A DNA stretch of 64,000 nucleotides from Nemopilema nomurai (lineage: Eukaryota; Cnidaria; Scyphozoa; Rhizostomeae; Rhizostomatidae). The first letter of the stretch is position 1. Each line of letters begins with the position of its first letter. Below are positions 23,701 through 39,779 of this stretch, piece after piece. Below the pieces are notes generated by a model, which saw only the letters and a list, made by a program, of their open reading frames with translations, did no database searches and had not been told where the DNA came from. Position numbers and translations under genes: made by a program. Location of the stretch: the NCBI GenBank assembly GCA_003864495.1, contig ML133473.1, forward strand, positions 124,001 to 188,000, read 5' to 3'.

Positions 23701-25510
23701 TAACAAGTTATCTATCATCAAGGCAATCTTTAGAATCGATCCTTAAGGAAAGAATCAATGTTATCTGGAAAGTTAGCTTTGCCTTTAGGGTCAAATTAAA
23801 TATGAAGATTCTAAAAAGATTTAATTAAAAGCGAGAGGCTTTTGCTTTGCCCTATAAAGATCGAAGGGCATCGTTTCGTTGACATTCCGTTGCACAATAC
23901 AAAGCGTATGACGGACTTAGAAAGATAATAATTAGCCTAAGTGGCATTTGGTATTGCATAAGTTAGGACATTTTTAAAGTTACAGCTGATAACAATAATC
24001 TGTTTATAACTTTTCTGGTAGAGAAGCAAAACTGGGCTGACTGGTAGCTGATGCATCATTGGGACTTTTTGGCAGGGTATATCCTAAAACGTTTTATCGA
24101 TGTCCATGCTTTTGAAAGTTACTCACCTGGTGACCACTGGATCAGCAGCATGATTGGGACCCCATCTTCCAAGAAGACCTCTTCCAGTCATTCCTGTCCT
24201 CCCAAGTGGATTCCTAAAAATTGCCATTAACATAATTCTTTATTAAAGCAAATTTATCATCATGTGCAGCTGATATGTTACAAGAAGTTTGTGTCTAAGT
24301 AAAGTTCCAACGAAATGTAGCTCATAAAAACTGCAAATTCAAGTTCACTGGGAATAAGTATACCATTAAAGAGCTGCAAAAATACTTCTAAACACTTTAT
24401 AATTTGGTTGTTGATATTTTGGGCAAAGTCCTTATGTTAGAAATTGAGAGCTAGGACTATCTTACACAAAACTGGAAAAATACATGCATTGAATTTTTGC
24501 AAAGAATATTTGAAAATTCTTGAAATACAGGCTAATGAGAAAGCAGAAAATTTATTTCATTCTACAGTAAGCGCAACTGACTGGTGATAGAGAAAACTAA
24601 AGAACAAAAAACTAAAAGAAAAAGAATTACTTCTATGATAATATATATGTCTAACTAGGAGACTTCCTGGATTGTCACACCAGAGTATGGCAACAGCACA
24701 GTAATCACCAGTGAAGCATCACTATCATACTTTCATTTATAGCCATTTGATACAAAATTCACTTCGTTTTGTGACTTTTAAAGATAGTATTGTGATAAGA
24801 TAGCTATCATGTACATAGAAGAGGACTCTTGTGATATTCATCTTCCAAGGGGACATAATTTCATATGCTTTTTGATAATGAGCTTAAACTATGTTTAAGC
24901 TCTCAATGCCATCTTAACATTGTGTTTTTGAAAAGTTGAACATTTACAAAAAAATGGTCCCAATTCAAGTTGTTAGTGAGAATGCATACCTCGGCCTACC
25001 ATCCATCACTTCATAATTACCATTGTAACTCTTTCTGTTGACATTGTAGTTAGGGTCAATGTTATTGAATGCAAAAGGTGGTTTTGGGGCCTCCTTGCTA
25101 ATAAAACAAATGACAATGACGCACATTAATCAACAGTCAAAAATTTTCTCCCATGATATAAACAGATAAAAACGTAATTTAGTTTTTAAACAATTCATAT
25201 ACAACAGCAAAATTCATGTTTGAGCAAATAAGAAATTGAGAATGAGAAATGAGAAATTTTCAGCAAATAAGGATTCTCTATGTCTTTCAGAAAAACTCAT
25301 TTTCACAAACCTAATATCTGGATCTGCCCAAACAGGCTTGTTCAGAACGCTTTCTGATGTATATTCCACTGGCTTGTAATCTTCAAACTTAACACTCCAT
25401 GGAACCTTTTCATCTGGGACAGGAAACCTTTGAGCGGATGTTCTGGGGTAAGCATTTGGGTGTCTACATTTTGTATGTAGAGCCATTGCTGATGAAGAAA
25501 CAAAAGTCAT
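20732..25510 (-). CDS. NUDT9: NUDT9, ADP-ribose pyrophosphatase, six exons
   Basis: Nudix hydrolase that splits ADP-ribose into AMP and ribose 5-phosphate, mitochondrial in vertebrates. Exons: 25510 (or 25486)-25311, 25097-24990, 24213-24127, 23404-23299, 22001-21858, 20962-20732; phases all agree, 291 residues from the first ATG. Family blocks: [102 protein letters not shown]. No TRP-channel sequence is attached, so this is the stand-alone enzyme rather than TRPM2. The Nudix box (21925-22001) reads GMVNPGD...LKAEFGEE: the first acidic residue is Asp and the usual Arg before EFGEE is Ala. The start is uncertain: an acceptor-like CATCAG sits just before the ATG at 25486, so an upstream exon may supply a targeting peptide. 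Confidence 0.94.
21035..21310. mobile_element. Non-autonomous Tc1/mariner-type element, 276 bp
   Basis: Left end TAATCTCTGCCAAAAGTCTT and reverse-complemented right end CAATATCTGCCAAAAGTTAT are imperfect inverted repeats that continue with TGGAACAC on both sides. TA dinucleotides at 21033-21034 and 21311-21312 fit the TA target duplication of this superfamily. There is no transposase frame. It lies just beyond the acceptor of the last NUDT9 intron. Confidence 0.8.
22391..22993. mobile_element. PIF/Harbinger-like element, internally deleted, about 600 bp
   Basis: Long imperfect terminal inverted repeats: left AGGCCAGTTTACACGATGCG (from 22391), right reverse complement AGGCCAGTTTACACAATGCG (ending 22993). 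The similarity continues through a T-run and GCGTC(C/T)GACTCATG, over 40 bases in all. It contains a fragment of a Harbinger-type transposase on the minus strand. A clean target duplication is not visible (TTG left, TTA right). It is inserted in the NUDT9 intron between exons 4 and 5. Confidence 0.8.
22514..22885 (-). pseudogene. N-terminal fragment of a HARBI1-like transposase
   Basis: A 123-codon frame beginning with an ATG at 22885. After a lysine/arginine-rich start ([12 protein letters not shown]) it carries the segment typical of the N-terminal part of HARBI1-like nucleases: [20 protein letters not shown], then LLLKELRLE and [18 protein letters not shown]. The DDE catalytic domain is absent, so it cannot be a working transposase. 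It sits inside the TIR-bounded element at 22391-22993. It might still encode a short DNA-binding-like peptide, but that is speculation. Confidence 0.75.
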
Positions 25511-27115
25511 AAGTATGAGGTTCACTTGGACGCTTCTAACGGAAGAAGTGAAGTGGATGCTGATTTGTCATTATACAGCTAATAGTTCACTGTTCTCACA
25601 GAAGAAGGAGTCTCTTTTGTTATGAAGTGAGGACAATGCTAAATGGAGACAATGTTCTATATTACTCTTTTACTTCCACCTTGTAAATTAAGCCCCAACA
25701 AAAAAGCTTACTTCTCAGCCCTATTTAGTCTTTTAAAGCTTAAAATTATTTCACTGCATATAACACTCAAGTCTCCTGAATAATAATTTTGCAATAAAAA
25801 GAGCTTGCACTCAAAACACTAAAGTAAACAAGATATAGCTTTGTCACATAATTTTTACATCTGTAATTACCTGCTAGAGAGGACTGGTAGTACCTTATTT
25901 GAAAATGCTTGAAAGTTTAAAAAGCTGCTAAAGGCAATTCCCTGTCTTCTGGTAGCCCTATTTGACTATACAAAGTCAAGGCCAAAAAGGAGGATGGAGT
26001 AACATCTATTGCACAAGAGATTAGAAATAGCTTCTAAAAATTTGTCAGGTTTATTTTACAAGAAATGGGTGGCATAAATCAGGCAAACCCGAGAAAAACA
26101 GAGAAATGCATTCAGTTATACTTGATGTTGTTTTGAATGAGACATTAAAATGGAACAATAGAAAAGATTCTCTTATATAACTTAAGTTAAAAAAATATCG
26201 TTTCTTGTTTTTTCGAAAAAACTGGGATAATAATAGGTTTTTAAACCGAAGGTTATATCGTAGAGTATGGTATACCCTCTTCATCTGGTCATACTTGTAG
26301 CCTAAAAAATCTGAAAATGAGTATGACTTTCTTCATAACGCAAAAATGCTTTAAAATAATAAGCAAGAATCAAAGGCGCCAATTCTGCCTTGGAAGCATC
26401 TGTTTGCATAGAAACTGTAACGGTATCATATTTCTCGGCATCACTCACTGCAGCATCGTCTTGGTCGCTACCTCCCGGTCATAACTCCAACAGGTCGGAC
26501 CCGGCTTTACATCACTTACTAGAGGTAGCCAACCAAGAGTTGCTAATTGTATTGATAAAATCACTAAATTGACATATTCGATTGCATCATTGTACTGATT
26601 GAAGTTTCGTCAAGGCACGGTGATTTGGAAAGCATTGTGATGGTGCTAGCATGCTGTGGTCAACCAATGCTGTAAATCAAACAACCTGAAAAGATTCAAT
26701 GTAGAAAGAAACAATGTGCAACTAGAATCTTAAACAATGTCTAGTTCGTACCTTTAACTACCCTTGAAAACTCCCTAAGAGCAATCCTTCTCCCGATCTT
26801 GTTCAATTGATTTCGTTAGTTTAGGCTCGAATGTTTATTTGTGAAGTATGGTTGGGTATGGTTGGGTTGGGCGGGCCTCAGCCTCTGTTTCACGTGCGGG
26901 AAGATTCGGTTTAAAAAGGGGGCGATGTATGATGGGATGGGAGACCCGAGAAGCGTCTCCACCTCGAAAGCTTTCAATTTGAAATTCCTCTCGGTTTTTT
27001 GAGCCTGAAGTGCAAACTTTCAAACGAAACGTAAAGTGAATGAAAGTTGATAGCTAACATGAATATCGAAAAGCACCCAAGCACAACCCAGGAATTATAA
27101 TCAGGATTAACCTAC
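25511..27115. other. Intergenic region upstream of NUDT9
   Basis: Probably contains the NUDT9 promoter and possibly a 5' non-coding or targeting-peptide exon, which I could not identify. The minus-strand frame at 27023-26835 (starting MKVCTSGSKNREEF) is a weak candidate with no supporting homology. No repeat recognised. Confidence 0.45.
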
Positions 27116-28757
27116 TTTTCATTTCATTTCATTTCACTTGTTTAAGGAGGGTAGCCCTTCAGCATAGCTGATTTTCAAGGGGCCCTCCATTTACAATACT
27201 TACAAATAAATATAATATGTAAATAACTAAATTAACCTAATTACAATTCAATACAAAACTATGAACAATCCTGCTAAAAAACGTATCAAAAACTGTTAAA
27301 AAAACCCCCTTTAAAACACCTTTTTAAACCCTACAACAATCTAAAATATGCATGTACAATATGAAAAATTTCCATGAAAAGGAAATAAACCCTATATCAA
27401 TTTTTTAAATGAACTTAGGGAGGATGCTTGTTTTGAGTCAGCTGAGAGGCCATTCCACAACTTTGCTCCTCTGAAAGAAAAACATTTTTGCCCATTTGCT
27501 GTTTTTTTCAAAGGTAGCCTCAGATCCATTTCTGTATTGCGGAGGCTACGAGAGGACCATTCCGAGTTTTTTGTGAATAGGCTACACATGTATTGGGGAG
27601 CAAACCCATTCAGGGATTTGAAGACCATTGTTTCAGACTCATATTTTATGAGTTCCTGTACGGTTTTCCAACCCAGCTCTTCAATAAGTGGTCTGCTAGG
27701 GGCGTCATAGTTGCTGTTTGATATGATTCTTGCAGCACGTTTCTGAAGCTTTTGCAACTGATTAATTTCAGTTGAGCCTGCACACCCCAAACAGAACAGC
27801 AGTAACGAAAATGGGGCTCCACAATACCTGTGTAGAGTGTTTTCAAAGATTCTCTTGGTATGAATGATTTAGCATGTTTCAAAAAGCCTATTGCCCTGGA
27901 CACCTTGGTAGAAACCGCCTTTATTTGCTCTTTCCAGTCCAATGAGCAGTCAATTTGTACGCCAAGGTATTTTGTTTTTTGAATGATTTGGAGATCATTT
28001 CCACAAACTTTCAGATCCAAGCCTTCATTCTGACTCTTGAGAGTGCAATGTTTCTTTTTTGTAGTAGCCAACATGGCATGAGTTTTTGCAACATTTAAAG
28101 AAAGTTTGTTGCCTCTCAGCCATGTGTCTAGTTGCTTAAGATCATTGTTAAGAGCCTCATTCAGCTGAGTCAAATTATGAGATTGGTGGCACAGACTGGT
28201 GTCATCAGCATACATAGACACAGTAGAACCTTGGACAGCCAGCGGGAGGTCATTGATATAGATCAGAAAAAGTAAAGGCCCAAGACATGAGCCTTGTGGA
28301 ACACCAACCTCTATCTCCCTGGTCTCTGAGTCAACCCCACCAACCCGACAAAACTGTTTACGGTTGGTCAGGTAAGATTTGAACCAGGAAAGCTCTTGAT
28401 GCTGGATGCCATATATCTCAAGCTTTTTGCACAGAATTTCATGATCAACAGTGTCAAAGGCCTTTTTAAGGTCAATAAATACTAATCCAACTAGCTTACC
28501 AAGATCAAACCCATTGTACCAATCATCAGTATTTTTCAGTAAACAAGTTACTGTGGACCGATGGCGCAAAAACCCTGACTGGTCGTTAGAAAATTGACCA
28601 TTTTTGTCCATGTGTTCGTACAGTTGATTGGTCACAAGTTTTTCAAAGAGCCTTGAGATGACTGGTAAGACTGATATTGGTCGATAATTAGACTTATCAG
28701 TCCTATCTCCATCTTTGAAAACTGGAGTGACTCTAGCTACTTTCCATGAGTATTGAC
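27116..28757 (-). mobile_element. 5'-truncated non-LTR retrotransposon (LINE)
   Basis: A reverse-transcriptase-bearing LINE on the minus strand. The 3' end is marked by a short pentameric tail (TTTCA repeats on the plus strand at 27116-27137), preceded by about 250 bases of untranslated region. The 5' end stops within the RT-domain approach near 28757, so the endonuclease domain is missing. The frame is broken once. The style of the RT and its C-terminal region suggests a CR1/L2/Jockey-group element; I cannot fix the clade. Confidence 0.88.
27392..28755 (-). pseudogene. LINE reverse transcriptase, truncated and frameshifted
   Basis: From 28755 the frame begins WKVARVTPVFKDGDRTDKSN and includes YRPISVLPVISRLFE, FIDLKKAFDTVDHEIL, GVPQGSCLGPLLFLIYINDL, the catalytic MYADDTSL and the thumb-region KTKYLGVQID. 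Near 27785-27790 one base is missing: the frame SVWG is followed by CAGSTEINQLQKLQKRAARI in the next frame. That second segment runs to the stop at 27392 (EMDLRLPLKK, SFRGAKLWNGL). The catalytic residues are intact but the endonuclease is absent and the frame is broken, so the copy is dead. Confidence 0.9.
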
Positions 28758-29172
28758 GTCCATGAGTACTAGCTACTATGTATTGACGTCAAAAACCGTT
28801 TTGCATTTTCTGTTTGGAAAAGCGATGAACGGGACATCTTTAAGTCAAGCAAAGTGTGGAATGACCAGAGTTTCAGCAAAGGTTAGTGGAGGGAGGTTCG
28901 ACGAAGGAAATAAGGGAGGCTTCAGAAATCGTTTTATTTTAAATTTTTCCCCTGGAATCTTTTTTCTTCCCTTCGCATTATTCTTGCGATCTTTTTCATG
29001 ACTTAATGGCAGCGATGTTATTGATCAATCAGGAGTGTATTTCGAAAGTGTAGAAATTCAACAATAAGCCACTCACATGTTGGATATTTTCGCAGATAAA
29101 TGAGAGCTACAATATTTGGAAGAACGCATTTTACGAAACACAAGCAAACTCAAATCAGTCAGTCATATGCGT

Positions 29173-29178
29173 TTTATT
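29173..29178 (-). promoter_or_regulatory. Poly(A) signal for NDUFS8
   Basis: TTTATT on the plus strand (AATAAA on the minus strand), 47 bases beyond the NDUFS8 stop codon. Confidence 0.7.
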
Positions 29179-29224
29179 TCTCTATCAGTGAACAAACAAT
29201 TTAAGCAACCACAAATTTAATAGT

Positions 29225-33980
<4,756 letters not shown>

Positions 33981-34050
33981 CTTCGTTATAGGCCTGCCTC
34001 TTTCCAACACGTTCAGCCTCTCTTGTAATATTTTTCAAGAGAAAACAAAT
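33981..34050. promoter_or_regulatory. Bidirectional promoter/5'UTR between NDUFS8 and TMEM17
   Basis: Only 70 bases separate the NDUFS8 ATG (minus, 33980) and the TMEM17 ATG (plus, 34051). Core promoter sequence must lie here or within the flanking first exons and introns, and the two 5'UTRs may overlap. I see no TATA box. Confidence 0.6.
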
Positions 34051-35685
34051 ATGGCAGACGCATGGAGGGGTGCCCTCTCTTCTGTCACAGAAACAGTTTT
34101 CCCAGGAACCAAGGTACAAAATAAAAAAGACAGAAGCCGTTCGATGCCAGTAGGTGAGGTATTCTCTAAGAATAAGTATAAGAAGTTTTAGTTTAAATTT
34201 TAAGGTGCTCAAGGAATTTCATTTTCTGTTTTAAGTTTTTGGTTTTAACCAGTCATTCAACTTTTGTAACAGTCCTCTTACTTCTTCCCCTGATTTGCGA
34301 AATGCAGTGCACAAATTTTATTAGAAATGATTGCTTTTCATTGCGGTCCGTTTTTATTTCATTACTGAAGTAGATGTTTGTGTCAGGATAAAATTATTCC
34401 TAGAGTTAGACAAGCACTTGTAAAATTTACTAAATTTTCAAAGCATACGTTTAATCTTTTTATAGATAGCTATCTTGCATCAAATCTTCCACTGCAAGTA
34501 TTGCTATACTTCAATGCATACTACTCTGTCTTCTGGATGGTCATCTGTGTTGTCACATTTGTAGCTAAGGTGAGTAGCTTTTGACACTTTTATCTGCTTT
34601 TAACATAAAACAACTCCCTTTACTAGCTTTAATGTTAACAGGAATAATTACCAAAGTTTGAATTTTATTTTCCAGTACATTAAGTTGTTGCCATATTATG
34701 GACAGCATCAATAAAAATGTTAAAAAGGATGTTTAATAGATAGTTGGAAGATAAGCCACCAAAAGAAATGGTGTCAGAAAGGCTTTAAGCCTTATTACAA
34801 TTCAATTGATAATAGGTTGTTTGTTTTCGACAATGCTTTTTACAACAATATATTTTTTTTCTCATTTCAGTATGACAAGCTGGATTCTGTATATAAGTTT
34901 GTTCTTGTTGTTATTTACATCATAATGGGATTTCTTGAAGCTGGCAGACTTTACTTGGGCTATATTGGCAATTTGCAAGAAAAGGTAAATTCCTGACACA
35001 TATCATGTTTTTACTCAATAAGTGCTGCCTAACTGTTATGTTATTAACATGTTTAGGAGTAGCAACTGATACTGAGACAGAATTTTGGTGAGAACTCCTC
35101 CAATTCAACAACACATTTGCAATTTTATGACCAGATGCTGCTAAAAGTCATAAATGCCTTAACTATCATATCACAAGTATCCTATTTAAATATGGTAGTC
35201 TAAGGTCTTAAAATCCATATACTGAAGCCAGCTACAAACAATTTACAACATGACTTGTTACTTTGCCAACACTTTTACTGGCACGCTTTGTTGTAATATG
35301 GTAGTAGCAAAAAGTAGTAATACACTTTCAAAATCCATTTTCATTTTTGGATTGAAAAATTATCAGAATCAATAGAATTGGCAATCTTCATCTGGTTGTT
35401 AACTTTCAGGTGCCCGAGCTGGCTGGGTTTTGGCTGGTAACATTCATCTTGCAGCTGCCTCTGTCTTGCTTGTTGCTATTGAATGATACTGCACTTGTAA
35501 TGCCCATGGAAAGAGCAGCAACAATAGTACTGTTTTGTTTCATACTCTTTGAGTTAGCACAAGGATACAGAGCTGTGAAAGCTTTGACAGAGCACCAAGT
35601 GAAAAAGTTTCATCTCAAGCAATTTGATGACTTAATAGAAATGGAGGATATTTCAAGACAAAACGTTGATGATATTGGGTATTAG
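34051..35685 (+). CDS. TMEM17: TMEM17, ciliary transition-zone membrane protein, four exons
   Basis: Four-pass membrane protein of the tectonic/MKS module at the ciliary transition zone, which helps gate ciliary membrane composition. Exons: 34051-34113, 34387-34569, 34871-34984, 35410-35685; every junction is phase 0, giving 211 residues. Family blocks are SNLPLQVLLYFNAYYSVFW (start of the first membrane segment), EAGRLYLGYIGNLQEKVPEL and AGFWLVTFILQLPL. Membrane segments lie at about residues 57-80, 90-110, 126-145 and 154-172, followed by a cytoplasmic tail with FHLKQFDDL. The start is chosen because the exon begins with the only in-frame ATG that leads cleanly to a donor. The related TMEM216/TMEM80 proteins are less similar by eye. 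Confidence 0.93.
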
Positions 35686-35866
35686 CTATTTTTCAGCAGA
35701 TGCAAGTCATAGACTCCATTACTGCGTTGTAAATGCTTTGTAAATAATTTCCTGATATTCTAAACCTAGTATTCTAATTACCACTGTAAAAATACAAACT
35801 GTTAATATTTTTGCAAATCATATTTTGCTTGATACCCGTTTCACATGCATGCATCAGATAGGGGCT

Positions 35867-35872
35867 AATAAA
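35867..35872 (+). promoter_or_regulatory. Poly(A) signal for TMEM17
   Basis: AATAAA about 180 bases after the TMEM17 stop codon. The 35686-36566 stretch otherwise appears to be 3' flanking sequence of two convergent genes, with nothing else recognised. Confidence 0.6.
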
Positions 35873-36566
35873 GTGACCTATGTATGGCTGGTACACATCT
35901 TCCTTTCAAATCACTTCTCACTTTGGACCAAATTTATTTGACCTACCCAGAACAAATGTAATAGCTACTTCAGCTGCTTTTGTTTTTGTACCCTATCCTT
36001 TCTTATCTATTTTCTGACCAAGCCAGCAATGTTTTTTTCTGAACACATGCCCCAATATTTCTAAATGTAATTTAACATTCTTAAAGCTTTCTTGTTTTGG
36101 AAGTGGCAGTTACTCTCCAGAAAGGAAACCTGCAATCCTTTTAGTGATGTTGTGTTCTGCTAATGAAAAAGAAGATGTATTTGATCAAAATTATATTTTA
36201 GAAAAACTGTTGCAAAGTTGACTTATTTATACAAATCTTTATTTTGTTTGTCAAAAATGAATTCAAAGATGCAAAGAAAATACACATTTATTTTGCATGT
36301 ATCTATAGTGTGTATCTGATAAAGAATCATTTGGGAACAATTGTGTACAATATGATGTCATGGGTATTCAGAATAATTACTTTTCTCTTGAATGAAAAGG
36401 GAAAGATCAGCTGAATGGTTGCAAACAGTTGTAGTTACCAAACATGTTATCAATCCCTGTTGTTGCAAACCCTTTATAGTGACATTGATTCACACTTAAC
36501 TCTTCCAGTGCAGTTTCAGTGAAAACAAAACCCCAAAATATTTGTTAATTTGTATAAGAAGACCCA

Positions 36567-36572
36567 TTTATT
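36567..36572 (-). promoter_or_regulatory. Poly(A) signal for the unrecognised gene
   Basis: TTTATT on the plus strand (AATAAA on the minus strand), 47 bases past the TGA at 36619-36621. It supports the proposed gene end. Confidence 0.65.
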
Positions 36573-36618
36573 TAATCAAAAATCAGAAAAACATTCCAGT
36601 AAGTGAAATTTGGCAAAA

Positions 36619-37934
36619 TCAAATATAGGAATAGACCCAATGCCCAAGACCGCTTATAGGATGACCATTAAGTAGCTCTAAAATTAGCAGACACAAAGAT
36701 GAAAGTCGACTTTCTTCATCTACCCTTTCTCCAGGACCTCTGAGCCACAGATAAATCAAATTGTACATTGCTGGGGGGTAAACTGTTCTGACAATGTCCT
36801 CTGCACTTGGCAGTTCTGACATATCATTTATATATGCTTGTTTGAAAGCATCAACATTGTGTTTAATCAAATCTTTGAATAGGTAAGACATTTCTCCAAC
36901 CCAGCCTGCTATGATGTGCAGTGCAAGCTCGTGGCTAAGCGGCATGTGGGCTTCTTCCTTGTCTTTTATTGATTCCATGTAATCTTTATAAGTTTGATAG
37001 GAAAGGATGTGGATTGTTGTTCAATGATATTCGACTTTTCATTTATGATCAAAAAGACAAAAGACTCAATGTATGATGTAATAATGTTCAAACTTGGTTC
37101 TTCTTTGAACTCTGAAAAAAGCTTTGAAATAACTTTCTTTATTTTTGTCTCATACTCCAAGATTTCTTTATCTGGTGATTCAATTGGTTCTTCATGATAT
37201 GTTATTTCATTAGCAATATTAACATGTTCCACTATTGCTGGACTAGATTTATCAGTATTTGCTTCTACTTCCAAACTCACAGTAGCTACGTCATCTGCAA
37301 CTGACGTCACATGCAACTTGGTCGCTTGCATGTCGTTCTGAGCACTCTCTTTTGCGAAATTTATATTGTCCATAGACTGACGTGAGTCTTGACATCCAAT
37401 GTAATTCGCTAAACAGGAATCGTTTTCTTGAATAATTGGCTTTTCTCTGATATCTTCCAGCACTGAAAATAAATCTGCGTCAAAGCTCACATTAGCAAGC
37501 TCTTCAATAGTCAAATCACCAAGAAGATCTGGTTCATCCAAGCAGCTTATCCACAAATCCTGAAGTTTTCTAAGCAATACTTTCAGTTCTTGATTTGAAT
37601 AAAAATTGAAAGCGACCTTGAAAAGACCTTGAATACTATAGAACCAAAAAGCATGTGCTGCTCCACGTATCCCCTCCACTCTACAGTTCGGTGGAAAAAA
37701 TATTTTGGTTGCCAAGCCATCAGAAGCATTCTTGGAATGTAGACGGCCTAGGTTTTTCAAACACTTGCCGCATTGGTGTAGCACATCTGCTCCTAGGAAC
37801 ATGGGCACTGACTTTAATTTTGGCTTCTGTTGACAAACGAGGTGACTGGGCAAAACAACATATCGTATTCTGCGAAAAGCTATATCTACGTATTTTAGAT
37901 TGACGGTGTGCTGGGCCTTTTCACTTCCCGCCAT
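36619..37934 (-). CDS. Unrecognised 438-residue protein, apparently intronless, one frameshift
   Basis: I do not recognise this family. Two long minus-strand frames abut. From ATG 37934 (MAGSEKAQHTVNLKYVDIAF) the first runs to about 37002; the second runs from there to TGA 36619. Adding one base in the GGAAAGGA tract at 37000-37007 (plus strand) joins them into 439 codons. The first 130 residues look folded (IRGAAHAFWFYSIQGLFKVA, LLRKLQDLWISCLDEPDLLG). Then comes an acidic, probably disordered stretch, then a mostly helical C-terminal domain (LSHELALHIIAGWVGEMSYL; VRTVYPPAMYNLIYLWLRGP). No signal peptide or nucleic-acid-binding motif is obvious. Codon usage and amino-acid make-up look like a real gene, and a poly(A) signal follows. 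A very short intron instead of an indel is possible but no good splice pair is visible. Confidence 0.7.
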
Positions 37935-38007
37935 TTGTTTTGAGTTTTGAAGGTCAAGCAAAAGGGGGCCTGGGCCTAACACCTGTTGAAATAACTGCGA
38001 GACTGGC

Positions 38008-38325
38008 CGTAAAAGCTCTATTAAGCCCCCCCCCCCATTATTAAGCCCCCCTCCTTAGCCAGAGATGCCAAAAACGCTTTATAACGTTTTTACTTTTAAT
38101 ACTTCTAATTTCTAAATCCAAATGAATAGGAATCATGGCTTTCTATGCTTTCTCCCTCACTTGTGGTTCTAATGTCTCTAACAGCTTTTGCGACGAACAC
38201 AAGGTATTGTATTTTTACTTTTAGTTTTTATAGCCCCCCTACTCTAATGAGCCCCCTCTCTTATAGCCCCCCTCTAAGACTGAAAAAATAAATAAGCTCC
38301 CACGGGGCTTAATAGAGCTTTTACG
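38008..38325. mobile_element. Small TIR element with C-rich interior, 318 bp
   Basis: The ends are near-perfect inverted repeats: CGTAAAAGCTCTATTAAGCC (from 38008) and its reverse complement GGCTTAATAGAGCTTTTACG (ending 38325), followed inward by C-runs. The inside repeats the theme TTAAGCCCCCC / TTATAGCCCCCC several times. There is no coding frame and no clear target duplication. The superfamily is unassigned. It sits about 75 bases upstream of the unrecognised gene's ATG, so it could affect its promoter. Confidence 0.7.
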
Positions 38326-38850
38326 AAACATCATATATATCTACAAGCATGATTCATGATTCGATCACTTTTTAAACACAGCAGACTACTTCGAAGCAAA
38401 GTCATTTTCTCCCCTTCCACTTGTTTTCCGGTCCACTATAACCAGAACCCAATATTCGATTATCATGATATGACCAAGCGCATCTCTTTTGCTTTTTGTA
38501 ATAATCATCTGAACCGGAGTCCTGTCGTGTTTAAAATACTTCCTTTATCCCATGACACCTTTCCGTATTCTCAAGTCTTTGTCAAACGCCAATGGCCGCA
38601 GAGAGCAAGGCCTGGGGCAAAGAATACGAATAATTGTTATAAAGATAATAATAATAATGGAAACTTTTCATTTTCAATTCAAGTAAAACTACAATTACAA
38701 ATTTCACTATTACAAAGGTAATTTGCAATTGGCTAGCCTGGGTTTACAAAGAAAAAGACTATTACAAGCACAAACAAATTGAATTAACAAAAAAAAGGGA
38801 AAAGTGTGTTCGTCATTGTTTGTTTTAGAAGTCGTCAGTAGCAGAGATCG

Positions 38851-39742
38851 TTAGAATTGAAGAAGTTCAGGATTATTCCAAGATTTATTTCTGCGGCAGA
38901 AAATGTAATAGGTAGTACGGATGGTTAAGTTGGATAGTTTGGAGATCATGAAGCGGAGATGATTCTCTCTGATATCTAGAGCGTTGCACATGTCGATGAA
39001 AGAGGAGCAAGAGAGACCAAAGATACCTAGGGAACTGATAGAAAGATTAACAAACATGATAGAAGAATAGGCTGAGCTTAGGCTGTGAATGAGATTCGAG
39101 TATTTCTCTCTTTTGCGGTTAGCATTAACATCCAAGTTAGTTTCGTATCCTACTGTAAGCTCGAGTATGAATAGCCGATGGTCAGAAGTGACTAGAAGTA
39201 GATCAGGACGGAAAGAGTCTCCTGTTATGATAGAGGGTGAGAGATAACCTGAAAGGTCTGCGTAAAGAGAGCAATTAGGTATAGCTTTTAAAGATTGTGC
39301 TAGGAAGTTCAATGCAGAGTTATGGCGCCATGTGTAACGGCCTTCTTCGAGGTATGTTTTGCAGCCTGCAACAATGTGAAGTAACGTTTCTGGCATATGG
39401 CAAAAAGAGCAATCGGACGACTGAGTAATGTTCCATTTAGATAGGTTTTTTCGCGTGGCAAGGGAGTTGCTAAGGTATTTGATAGTAAAACTGTAAATGT
39501 TCTTGGGCATGTTGCTTTGAACCGTGGTCCATATTTTAGAGGCTATAGGAAGAGAGTGGTCAAAGATGAAGGAAAGAACGGTACCTTGAGATACAAGATG
39601 GTTTTGAAGGCGCTCTTTATGTTCTGATCTAACAGCCTTCAATACTTCTCTAGTATTCCTGTAAACATCATATTGGATGTTCATGCTCTGACTGGTATTT
39701 TTCCACAAAGATTGGATGTAATAATAATAATAATAAGACTGG

Positions 39743-39779
<37 letters not shown>

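Noticed and set aside
20732..25510. Possibility that the Nudix gene is the C-terminus of a TRPM2 channel
   Set aside because: The upstream exons encode the NUDT9 N-terminal domain, and the open frame ends a few codons before it with no channel sequence on that strand within the window.
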